From assembly GCA_036365455.1 (NCBI GenBank), contig JAWQUS010000011.1, positions 3,988,001 through 4,052,000 of the forward strand: a DNA stretch of 64,000 nucleotides, read 5' to 3'. This stretch comes from Macrosoma leucophasiata. Its lineage: Eukaryota; Arthropoda; Insecta; Lepidoptera; Hedylidae. Below are positions 52,781-63,197 of this stretch, in pieces (within the stretch, counting starts at the first letter, position 1; every line of letters begins with the position of its first letter). A program made the translations under genes and the position numbers. Below the pieces are notes generated by a model. That model was not told the DNA's origin and ran no database searches. It saw only the letters and a program-made list of their open reading frames with translations.

Positions 52781-53640
52781 GTCACGGTTCCCAGAATGCA
52801 GTAGGTTGTATCGTGCGGTGCCTGCTAAACTATTTGATGTCACAGGTCACGTTGACTAAATTCAATTCGTAGTAAGTAACGTCAAAGTTAGGTATTATTA
52901 GTGTTGAAGTATTTTTCGATGTAACTAAGAGTTAACTATGTATTTTAGATTTTAACTTTTGTTTTCCTTCTGTGTAGCCGTTCCCAGAATGCAGTAGGTT
53001 GTATATCGCGGTGCCTGCTAAGTTATTTGATGACAAGTCACGCTGACTAAAACAAATTCGTAGAAATTAACACACATCAAAGTTATTATTAGTGAAATTA
53101 TTTTCGAGGTAACTTAGAGGTAACTTTGTATTTTAGATTCTAACTTTTGTTTCCCTTGTGTGTCATGGTTTCAGGAATGCAGTAGGTTGTATATCGCGGT
53201 GCCTGCTCATTTGATGTCACAAGTCACGCTGACTAAACTCAATTCGTAATAAGTTTTTACTGGTGGTAGAGCTCCAGTGACGGAGCTCGCGGGCGTAGGC
53301 ACCACCGCATTACCTAATATACTTGCCGCTAAATGGTAGTGTTCAGCACTATCGTGTTCAGGTGATAATGTACGGCCCTGTAATTTCCGGCACAGAGGCA
53401 TAACACCTTAGGCCTCAGGAGTGGTAACGCATCTGCATTTTGACCTTGGTCTTTGTGTGGGTGTCTATGGGCTGCAGTCATCACTTAACATCAATGTGAA
53501 CTGCACGCTTGTATGCCACTTCCATTAAGTACATAAAAAAACACACGTCAAAACTATTATTACATACTTTATTAGTGGTGAAGTTAATTTCGAGGTAACT
53601 ATGTATTTTAAATTCTACCTTCTGCCAAAAGTACTTACAA
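52781..53640. repeat. ~190-bp tandem array, three units, SINE A in the last
   Basis: Units share agaatgcagtaggttgtat, cggtgcctgctaa, gatgtcacaagtcacgctga and ctatgtattttagattcta. The gcag anchors lie at 52798, 52991 and 53179 (periods 193 and 188). The third unit is cut by SINE A at 53254 and resumes at 53542 with acgtcaaaactattatt. Confidence 0.85.
53254..53541 (+). mobile_element. SINE A, full length, inside the tandem array
   Basis: tttttactggtggtagagct to the A tail at 53535-53541; about 8 bp missing around gtgttcaggtgataat. Confidence 0.85.
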
Positions 53641-55604
53641 AAACAGCAAATAGGTATGAGATGTTCAGGTTTTGTTTCAATCAAACTTACGTAAGCTTGT
53701 TGAAGTTATTAATATTTTAGGTATACCGTTTCATTTTCGCAATCCAATCAGTCTAAACGAAGTTGCTCTCTTTACTTGGGTTGATAGATTTTAAACTCAT
53801 AAAATGAACAAGGTTTCCAACCCTTATCCTAAACTGTCTGTTTATAAGGACTCAATTCGCAATGACGTTAGCGTGTTCCATCCGTCATTGATATATTGGG
53901 TAGTTTCAAGAACGAAAACAAAAACTATCATGAATATCGTAGCACAAACATCGTATTCTAATAAAAGTCGGATTACCAAAGAGTAGAACGTTCGTAACAA
54001 ACGTGCTCATTTCACTTAAACAAACATTTGTACGACAACAAAGAGCCCATTGAGTGAATTGCTTTCCGCGTTCGAGATTGGGATGTTATCTGGGCGATAT
54101 TTATAAACAGAGCGTATTGCAGCGTTGACTGAACGCGAACGTGCTCGCGACCTCGCCAGTGTTCGATTCCGCTCTCAATGAAGTTATCAGCGTGATGCGT
54201 TTACGCAGCCACTTGAAGAATCTGACCGACAATGCATGCGTTCACATGTATACATACACTGTATCGACTGTTAATGGCCGCCTGGGCAATAGCGTCACCT
54301 GGTCGCTTGGTAGCGTCGCTTGGTCAAAGGGAACTCTTAGCAGTGCATATTGTCAGTCTTTTTCATATAATGTCTTTTCAGTGGTGTTTCATAGGTGGTA
54401 GAATAGGTACCACCACCCATGAAACGCACGCAAAAAGAAGGAGAAGGGGTGAAGAAGAAGATGGTGCCTCCAATAAGCATAGTTCGCATAACCTAACCTT
54501 TTTAATATTGCGAAGAATACCCATCTGATGTTGGACTTCAAATATATGAATCCGGAGATTACGGTCATATAAATATTTATACTTTACGATAAATAAATGA
54601 CAAATATTACGATAATGACAGAAAAGTAAAAACCAATTGCTACGAGTTACCTATTTCGATTTTAGCGTTCCGTAGCCAGCTACAGAGATACAATTGATAT
54701 ATATTTAAAATGTTTTAAGTTAAAAGTTAATAAGTATTACAAATACATTTCAGGCAGCGCGAGCTATCGAGGTGACCAGCACTCATTATAACAAAATCTG
54801 TAAAATAATCAGTGTCCTTAAAAGTGTCAAAAAATATACACTTATACACAAATAATAGTAGGGGAGCCCAAGAGGGATTAAGATATAGGAGATACCTTGA
54901 ACCCTATTCAGTACCTCCACCAAATCTAAGATATCCATAAAAGGCCGAACCCTAAGTAAGATTAAACTTGTGTTATGAGTACCAGGGCTCTCGCACCTCA
55001 CTTGTACAATTTACAATTTAGTGTCGGTTATGTTGTGTGTAATGGGGAGAGGTAGGAGAGAAATGACGTCATCTAACGGGTCCCAAGTGGAGGACTTCGT
55101 GACCCGCCTCGCGTGCTGTATGTATGACTAAATTTGGTAAGATATCACTGGCAAACAGCTTAAGAACAGTTGTATAGTGTCTACATTGATATACAAATTT
55201 TGTATATCAATGAGTGTCTATTGATGCAACTGTTACTTAGGTACTCTTTTCATTATAAATCAAATGCAAGTCTGATTGCATTTCATTTACACTGTCCGTA
55301 CAACTAATGTTTTTTTACGTTATCGTAAATAATACATCTTATAGGTTTGATAGCCTGTAATTACCTGGAATAAGAATATGTAGGTAAAGTATTTATACCT
55401 AAATTATTTTTTAATTTAAAACATACAGGGGAGGAGGGAGCAGACGGTTGTGGTGCGGAACCCTAAAAAAACTGAACTAGAGCCCGCAAACACGCGGACG
55501 AAATCTCGGGTGAGCATGAAGAACAAACATCTAGTGATAAATATGTGTAAAGAAATTTACTCCCACATAATCTGAACCATAACAGACGCTGTTTTTCTAA
55601 ACAG
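53641..55604. other. Mostly unassigned sequence
   Basis: Contains a short palindrome (55184-55212) and a Helitron-like scrap near 55485 (cgcggacgaaatctcgggt). A TATA-like atatttataaac near 54098 precedes GC-richer DNA. No gene is supported. Confidence 0.3.
55184..55212. repeat. 14-bp palindrome with 1-nt centre
   Basis: cattgatatacaaa and its exact complement flank a single T; agtgtcta occurs on both sides. Confidence 0.85.
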
Positions 55605-55727
55605 AAGAACAATGAAATTGTTCTATTCCAATCTAAAGACATTCTCACATCCTCTGCTTGCGGTGCTTTAAGAATCACTTGTTATTTCAATACATCCGCC
55701 AGGGCCGGTCTGTCTTCACAAAAAAAG
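55605..55727 (+). CDS. Exon-like open segment (uncertain)
   Basis: Acceptor ctgtttttctaaacag and donor AAG|GTAAAT bound 123 nt that read 41 sense codons (KNNEIVLFQSKDILTSS...), phase 0 at both ends. The opposite strand is also open, no domain is recognised, and length is short, so this may be chance. It is opposite in strand to 5292-5386. Confidence 0.25.
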
Positions 55728-56011
55728 GTAAATAACGCGTAGTAAACTTCGATTCAACTGAAGTAGAAGGAAAAACAACCCATTCGTGTTATTTTTTCAA
55801 TCTTTTATGAGCAAGTAACGGTAATATTTGACTAGGCAAGTATATCTCAAAAAGGGCGGTGACCTATTTTCCTATTCACACGTCCCAAATGTTTATCCAA
55901 TGACATATAACATCATTGATCCAATGGCTATCAACAAAAAAAAACCATTGCTTTTGAAATATTCGCTTTAAATATTTCACATATTTATATGTGTTTTTTA
56001 TGTATATATGT

Positions 56012-56185
56012 TTCTTGACGCCAGGTCCCTAACGGGGTAGGCAGGGAACGTGGACCGCCAGATATCCCGGTCCTGACACACCTCCCGGGCCTCATCTACA
56101 TTCATCGTTCTCTACATATTCCTAAAATTTTGACCCTACCATAAGACAGTACTCGACCTATTTGATCATGGTAGGTCAGTTATGC
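56012..56185 (-). mobile_element. RTE 3' end, minus strand
   Basis: cttgacgccaggtccctaac, ggggtaggcaggg, gatatcccggtcctgacac and gacctatttgatcatggtag mirror 5503-5842. Confidence 0.7.
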
Positions 56186-56413
56186 TTTTTTTATACTTAA
56201 CGCAATGATATTTTATCCCTAATGGATGGATGTTAGTGATTTTTTAATACAAAAACTATCTACGTTTAATTTTTTAATCTTACGCGAGCCAGCCCGCGGT
56301 CATTTGCGTAAACACGTTATTCAACAGTTCAACATTTATAACAGTTTTTATGAAAATTACCAGTATAGAGTAAATTAACAGAATATCACCTTAGACCTTA
56401 AGAACTCTTACAT

Positions 56414-56735
56414 ATTTTATTTTTAAAGAAAAATGGAAAGAAAAATTTGTCTTCAGGCGAGACTCGAACTCGCGACCTACTGGGAATCTAGTCCAGCCGC
56501 TCTTCCAATTGGTAATAGATGGCGCTGCTGCTACCATAAAGCAATGCAATAGATGTGAAGGAAAGATTTGACAAATCGGGCAGGGCTTCAGTAGCTCAAT
56601 TGGAAGAGGGGCTGGACTAGATTCCCAGTAGGTCGCGAGTTCGAGTCTCGCCTGAAGTCAAATTTTTCTTTCCATTTTTCTTTAAAAATAAAATATATTT
56701 CACAAGCATGTGTTAATGCGAAATAATATAAAAAC
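56414..56735 (+). mobile_element. tRNA-like foldback retroposon, long copy
   Basis: Order: outer block (aaagaaaaatggaaagaaaa, about 56428), antisense tRNA-like module (56453-56514), spacer with gatggcgctgctgctacc, sense tRNA-like module (56586-56659), inverse outer block, and the 3' end cacaagcatgtgttaatgcg with aataatataaaa. Target duplication of 12 bp with one mismatch (aactcttacata / aactctcacata) at 56403-56414 and 56736-56747. Two tRNA-like modules facing each other would make RNA able to fold into a long hairpin. Confidence 0.7.
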
Positions 56736-56747
56736 AACTCTCACATA

Positions 56748-57371
56748 GTTTTTGTGAGAGGAGTTCAATTAGAATTCTGGATTAACAATAATTTAAGTTT
56801 ACAAACCGCATGACGTGACGAAAGTTTTATTTGTAAAGTAAATATGATTTCAGATGTCACATTAAAGATTTGATTAGACCTTAAGATTTGACTTGTTAGA
56901 TCAAATTGATGAAGTAATATTTTGGAAAAATAAACATGACAGAATAGACCTTCCTTCCATAACATACAAAAATTAGTTAATATAATCCGTATCTATAATT
57001 TTTTATCACATTCTATTTATCCTCTAAGCAACAACAATGGCACACTTCCAAATAACCCGCCCACGTATCCCATAGCTGGGCATGAAATTAAATACCATCG
57101 CACGCTTACATAGAAACTTATAATATTCTACTCGGGTTAAATACTAGGGGGGTTGGCAATCGTCCAAACGATCTCCCTCAATACACCCTGTTAACTGGGA
57201 AACTAACTTTGAGAAGTGTTGGCATGTCGGGCAAACAGCCAAACAGGCATAGTTGGAGAACTTTGCTTGTTGAATTCTAGTTTGCTCCATGAGACTTCTT
57301 GTTATAAAAGTAAGATGCACATTTTATTTACCTTATAATTAATGTTTTAAAAAATACTTTAATTTTTTAAT
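56748..57371. other. Spacer
   Basis: A LINE-like scrap (cacgtatcccatagctggg near 57061) only. Confidence 0.3.
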
Positions 57372-57605
57372 TCAATTGTTAGTATTCTTATTAGCAAAGT
57401 CGCCTAGCTTGCTCGTGTCCAACTCATGTCGCCAATTGGAAAATCTAAAAGTATCAATTATATTATAAGTTCCACCAATTGGCCATTCGTAAAAATCTAG
57501 ACATGTCAAAATATACATAAATAATTTCACTATCTGTGCCTCTATGGCCCGTTCTCCCTGTCCAGTTAATGACCCCAACACAGATTGTGTCGTCACACTC
57601 ATCAT
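57372..57605 (-). CDS. Unrecognised 77-codon ORF with a nearby poly(A) signal
   Basis: Starts MMSVTTQSVLGSLTG, has a hydrophobic stretch (IVKLFMYILTCLDF) and ends DFANKNTNN with TGA. AATAAA lies 44 nt downstream on the minus strand (57323-57328). The frame extends five codons upstream to an AG after cacacgc, so a terminal exon is possible. No family recognised; transposon origin or chance are open. Confidence 0.3.
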   Translation of the reverse strand: MMSVTTQSVLGSLTGQGERAIEAQIVKLFMYILTCLDFYEWPIGGTYNIIDTFRFSNWRHELDTSKLGDFANKNTNN

Positions 57606-58190
57606 ATCTGCGTGTGGGCGTATCTACTCTACGAAATCATTCAACTACCAACCAGTAAATCACTTGAGATTTTTTCGAATAACAGACTACTTAAACAATG
57701 CAAATAAAATTAGTTACAAACAATCCTACAGCTGTTGAATAATTAAAGCAAAACGACACCGACTTCCGATGCGCGTGGTTGCGTAAAAGCGCGGCACTCT
57801 ATCAAATTTTCACATTCATACCACTTACATACTAAACAAGGATAGTTGGGCAATCGTTGGAGGTCAAGCGGCAGCATCATTTATGTGATGAGACGCTTCA
57901 GAGATCTTGTAGCGTGGTAAGTATGCCATTAACATATTACACGAAATGCCCGCCTCCAACCAATGTGGTTTTCAAACTTTAAGCCGGGTACACACCCACA
58001 AACCCACGTGGTTTGGCCTGTCTCGAAAAGATTTTTAATGCAAAAATGGACAACGTTTAAATTCTTCCTTCTTCTTCCTTCAACGGTTCTACGGATTATT
58101 GTTTTTTTTGTATAATTGGTAGACATCAGGCTAGGTCGTAAAGTTATGTGTAACACATGTATATTGGCCTTTTCTCAGATCATATTGGCC
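57606..58190. other. Spacer
   Basis: No feature supported. Confidence 0.3.
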
Positions 58191-58455
58191 TTTGGAACTT
58201 TGCCGGTGAATGACAAAGAATGACTCTTTTTCTTTTCTTTTTACTCTTTGTTATCAGTTTGTAAAGGGGAAAAGAGACATTCTACTGATATACTTTTACA
58301 TTAGTTTATTACATTTAGTTTTATCTTAGTGATATTCTTGACTTTACATATATTTTTATCTTGTTTGACACGTATATCAATTGTTATTCGCTTTAATTTA
58401 TTTTGTTTGTTTAAATGAATAAATGAGTTTCTGATTCTGATTCTGATTGTGATAA
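58190..58455 (+). mobile_element. LINE 3' end with (GATTCT)n tail
   Basis: 3'-untranslated-like sequence ending atgaataaatgagtttctga and three gattct units. 5'-truncated; clade not assigned. Confidence 0.5.
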
Positions 58456-58615
58456 TCACCATAGTTTAAAATAGTAATTTATTTAGTAACAATGAATATA
58501 CATTATTCTAAATATATTAAAAAACCTTAATTAATCTACATAATTAAAAAAAAACATTAAAATATAATTATTTAAAAGCTAAAGAATATTTACATAAAAT
58601 AAAGTTATACATATA

Positions 58616-58924
58616 CTAAAAACAACATGTGTCTAAAAATTCCGCATCACTGCCTTCCTGTGTTATGGTACCCAGAAGGCTGGCAGCATTGCCTCGTTGG
58701 ATGGCAATGCTGATTCTTTGACCTAAAAATTGGCCAGCCTTCTGGTCACGGGAAGTGTCGACCAGCCGTTTCGCGATCTCTTTGAATAAGAGTCGAGCAC
58801 TGGGGTCCCATGGACCAAGGGTTTCGACCCCGAAAGGCACAAATATATAGTCCCCTGGAAGGTTACTATATTTGCGCTGTTTCAGGGTCTCATAACATAT
58901 CATAAGCGATTCTTGTAATCCCAA
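58616..58924 (-). pseudogene. C-terminal ORF fragment of a non-LTR retrotransposon
   Basis: The 102-codon open frame has FVPFGVETLGPWDPSARLLF and LGQRISIAIQRGNAASLLGT. I recognise this motif pair from the C-terminal end of invertebrate retrotransposon proteins, but cannot name the clade. AT-rich 3' sequence follows to about 58456. Confidence 0.55.
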
Positions 58925-59083
58925 ATGATTAATAAACTTTTTTATTTTTTATTTGATTTTGTTAGTTTAATCTACCGGGAAAGCTAGTTATCGATTCTGG
59001 ATTTTTTTTTTGTAGGTATCTATTTAATACAATCTGCCGCCTTCTTTGGGACATTCAACAGTATGATGGCACAACATTAAAGT
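58925..59083. other. Spacer
   Basis: No feature supported. A MITE B remnant (tttcacatcctt...agaaggatgtggaatgtaac) follows at about 59084-59170. Confidence 0.3.
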
Positions 59084-59170
59084 TAAAGTTATGTAAGAGT
59101 CATTTCACATCCTTTTTTCACTTAGAGAAATCTGTTAAAGTTAGAGAAGGATGTGGAATGTAACAATAAT

Positions 59171-60015
59171 AATAACCTACTAAAAAAAAATCCAGAATCG
59201 ATTAAATTACAAAACTTAAGACTCACCAAAAAATAAATAAAGTTTGTAGATTTCGGTATCACCTTTTATACTAAGTATTTCTTTTATCATTGACATTTTG
59301 TTCGTATCACGGCGTACAGACTAAGTTATTCATAAAGTCGGGTGACCTGATTAACTTGATATAAATATCGAAATGCCTTCAACCGGTATTATAAATCTAG
59401 TTCCGTGAGAGGTCCACGTAACAGATCGGCGAGTATATTATGTCATACATACAACTACGGTTTCACATGAGAAAGCGTATACAATCCTCTGGAATTCCAT
59501 TTGAATTATATTTAGGGCACGGATGACTAACAGTATTCGTTGTTGTGGAGTACACGATTGCTCGCGCTAAGCATTTTTTTTATTTTTGTAAACGCGTAAG
59601 ACTCCTAGTCATTGGCTTGACGGCATCGTTGGTGTAGGTGTATTCAAGGATTTGATTTTTACATCGTCTTCTGCTGTAATCGCGGATGTGATTTCGTGTA
59701 TGTCGGTCCGTATTGTGCGTTTCTTTTTTATATACCTGTAGTGAAAACACTACATACCTACTTGCATACCTACATTACTGATATAGGTACCTTTTGATGT
59801 TGTGTGAAATTGACAGCATCACACACGCCACCTGAAGACTAATTCAAATTTCCGCACATCGATCTGATAGTTACTAAAGTTCTTCTCAAATAGTATCCGA
59901 TTTAGACGTTTCTTTTTTACGAAATTAGTTACGAGAGATACAAAATCATATCTATTTAAACAACGAATACTGTTCTCTTTTTATTACTCTACGAAAAACC
60001 GAAGACAAATTCTTA
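59171..60015. other. Spacer
   Basis: No feature supported. Confidence 0.3.
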
Positions 60016-60055
60016 ATGGTAGCACAAACGTATTTATATACGTTTGTGCTACCAT
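60016..60055. repeat. Perfect 18-bp inverted repeat, 4-nt loop
   Basis: atggtagcacaaacgtat (60016-60033) and its exact complement (60038-60055), loop ttat. Confidence 0.9.
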
Positions 60056-60141
60056 AAACAATAAATTTTTATACTCAGTCATCGTCATTGACATATTGCT
60101 TGACTTGATCTATATTCTTAATTGTTTTAAACAATATATTA

Positions 60142-61388
60142 GGTTGGGGAAAAAGTTTCTTCGCATTTTTTAAGATAATTCAAAACATTTTTTAATATAG
60201 TTTATTTAAATTTTACTAAAGTATGTATGTACCATTTTGTTCGATAACCTTTTGCCATCTTGTAGGTAGGGACATGATCCCATTGCTATAAAAATTTTGG
60301 GACTTCTCATCAAAATACCGCGACAAGTGGATTTGGCAGTCCTCTCGTGATGTTAACCTAACATTGCATAAAGAATTCTGAAGACACCGAAACAGGTGGA
60401 AATCTGAAGGTGCAAGGTCAGGACTATACGGCGGATGCATTAACACCTCCCAGCCAAACTCTCTTAATTTTTGCTGAGTGGCTATAGATGTGTGAGGTCT
60501 AGCGTTATCATGATGAAACACCACACCCCTTCTGTTGATCAATTCCGGCCGCTTTCTCTCAACTTCTTGCTTTAATCTCATCAGTTGTTCGCAGTAGAGT
60601 TCAGAATCGATAGTCCTGCCTGGTGGTAATAGCTCATAATGAATAATGCCCTTCCAATCCCACCACACACACAACATCATCTTATTGCGAGTTAACCCGG
60701 GTTTCGCCACAGTCTGTGAAGCCTGACCGGCCTTTGACCACGACTTTTTTCGCACGTTCTTGTCGTACGTGATCCACTTTTCATCACCAGTTATCAGCTT
60801 CTCCAAAAATGATTCGGTTTCATTGCGTCGTAATAAAGAATCACAAATGAGTACACGGTTCATTAGGTTTCTTTCAGTGAGCTCGTGAGGTACCCAAATA
60901 TCGAGCTTTTTTCTGTACCCAGCTTTTTTCAAATGCGCCAAAACTGTTTTGTGATCAATTCTCAGATCTTCAGCTACGTCGTAACTACTGATATGTCGAT
61001 CGTGCTCCACTTTTTAAAAATGGCATCCATTTTATCCGTAATAGGGCGACCAGAGCGAGGTGCATCTTTGACATCAAAATTTCCGGATTGAAAACGCTTA
61101 AACCAAATTTGTGCTACTCTCACAGACACTGCACTAGGTCCATAAACATCGCAAATTTTTTTCGCGGCTGGCATTGCATTTTTACCTTTTTTGTAGTAAA
61201 ATTTTAAAATGTATCGAATTTCTTCATTAGATTAACTCATCTTGACAGTATGAAAAACAAATGTTGTGTGTTCTTTAAAATTTTAACTTTCAACGATACC
61301 AAAACCAGCCAGATGCAAATACTACAGCCAAAGAGATTTTATTATAAGTTCATACATACTATAATGCGAAAAGACTTTTTCCCCAACC
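60142..61388 (-). mobile_element. Mariner element 3, full length
   Basis: Inverted ends ggttggggaaaaagtttctt at left and the inverse of ggttggggaaaaagtctttt at right, TA at 60140-60141 and 61389-61390. 1247 bp, normal for mariner. Confidence 0.9.
60216..61230 (-). pseudogene. Mariner transposase with two point lesions
   Basis: The start ATG is near 61229 but codon 3 is TAA. From the next region the frame carries VRVAQIWFKRFQSGNFDVKD and RSGRPI. A 1-bp loss near 61013, judged against the copy at 32498, shifts frame. From 61010 the ORF is open for 264 codons: ISSYDVAEDLRIDHKTV, TGDEKWITYD, MLCVWWDWKGIIHYELLP, HHDNARPHTS and YSPDLAPSDFHLF, giving the full D,D34D set, to a stop at 60216. All catalytic residues are present; only the N-terminal part is damaged. 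Confidence 0.9.
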
Positions 61389-61390
61389 TA

Positions 61391-62324
61391 TTATTTATGA
61401 CAATTAACAAAAATAAAACTTTTTACACGACACAAACGAATGTCTGTGCATTCGTCATTTTCACAGACTTTCTTTTCAAACGTGGGCCGATTGATATGAC
61501 TGCGACAGCTGCGTTACATACGTAAACAATGAGATTGAACTACCTATATTGATCTATTAATACTACGAAATACAATAAGTCGCAATAATTCGGCATCCGA
61601 AAGGCCATACCTACTACATTATCTGTTTTAAATTAAAAATCTAAAATACATCAATTTACTTAATTCATATTTTTTATTGAGGTGACAATAATGACAAATA
61701 AACTATCCATGTCCGACAATTAATTTGAAACAAAAATAAGGTCACACTTATAAAATTAAATACCAACACCACTTCTAGTGTATCTATCAAATAATGAGAA
61801 GAAAAAAAACGCATATAAAACAGACCATGCACTGCACACTAATTAAAAAGCGTGTGTGCAAAATTTATTTATTGCATATATATGCATTAGTTTTTGTCGT
61901 CGCGAAAAAAAGAGCGAAATATTAAAACATGCCAGCTAAGCTTATTTTCATAAAGCCATCAAACATTACGTTCGGTGACACGAACGGAAAGAAAGAAAGC
62001 TGGTGGATGGATAGTCATTTCGACGCAATCTGACACGACGACAAGAAATAGCCCGAATTGATTGCCTGTCGCGGCTGCGCGACAGTATGCAAAGTTGGAC
62101 AATGATGTTACTTTTATGGAACCACTTTTGAAGCTTAGCTACTTACGAACCAACTGTTTTTAACTTGGTGAGTTGACTTTCAAATTACACTTGAACAAAT
62201 CACAGAATACTTAATAGGATAGGTACAGAAAGTTCATACACTTATGTCAATTCTTGCAATGAGGCTATAAAAGGGCGATTAAGACCGCACTGATAAGACG
62301 ACGAAAAAAAAATCGGTAGTCCAA
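61391..62324. other. AT-rich spacer
   Basis: No feature supported. Confidence 0.35.
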
Positions 62325-62440
62325 AACAGCCGAGACGCTGAAGACCGCAACAAATGGAGACGCATCGCAAAAGCTGCAGCATCTGCAGAAAATGCATTAT
62401 CGCCAGCCACGACCACTCTGTCAAGAGTGAACGACTAAGG
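62325..62440 (+). pseudogene. Possible LINE C-terminal fragment (weak)
   Basis: The plus frame reads SRDAEDRNKWRRIAKAAASA before a stop, similar in style to the end of RTE-like proteins in insects. Confidence 0.25.
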
Positions 62441-62952
62441 AGGATGAGACGCCTACGATTAGGTATATCCACTTCAATGTGCATCTCTTTCTGTTAAATA
62501 AAAGTAGGTACCAAACATTCCCATGCCCAGTTCGTACTTGTAAAATGCAAGGTGCGCTTGGTCTGACTAAACTAAATGGCAAAAAATAATAGTTTTAATT
62601 ACTTGCGTGCAAGTGAAGCAAGTCTCGATAATAATCGAAGCCTCATGACCGTAATTGCGAGTATTGGAAAACAAATTGCCCCATCATTTCGGAAGAGGAT
62701 ATATGCGGTATCATGCTTCCACAGGAAACGATAAAGGGTTCATTGCGGTCCAGCCGGTCCAGAATCTTCGGTGTGGTGTTGTTCGGTATCACCACAATAA
62801 TGGGGACATACAAGGTGACAATTGTGACAATAGACAAGCTTTATGATAGTTTATTAGATAGAATTATGTTTTAATAAGGCATGTAGCCCGAGTGGTAGAT
62901 ACAGAAATACAAAAAGTGATAGTATATTAACAACGATAGTATAATTATAATT
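62441..62952. other. Spacer
   Basis: Overlapping 63-64 codon frames on both strands (62643-62846), no motif. Confidence 0.3.
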
Positions 62953-63197
62953 TACTACCGGCCCGCCCCGGCTTCGCGCCGTTGCTGTTACCTACCCTTT
63001 CATATTCATCTCAGCGTGATGTTAAATAGCCTAAAGCCTTCTTCGATAAATGGGCGATAAATGGATTCGAAAATTTGAAAAATATTTCAGTGTTAGACAC
63101 TGAAATATTTTTCAAATCGGACCCGTAGTTCCTGAAATTAGCGCGTTCAAGCAAGCAAACAAACAAACAAACTCTTCAGCTTTATAATATTCGTTTA
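62953..63197 (-). mobile_element. Short Helitron, minus strand, with internal foldback
   Basis: ggcccgccccggcttcgcgc at left and tcttcagctttataatattc at right match 8628-8837. A foldback at about 63070-63117 (gaaaaatatttcagtg...cactgaaatatttttc) replaces the simple sequence of the sister copy. Confidence 0.7.

Noticed and set aside
52781..53640. CRISPR array
   Set aside because: Units are ~190 bp with no spacer pattern, in a eukaryotic setting.
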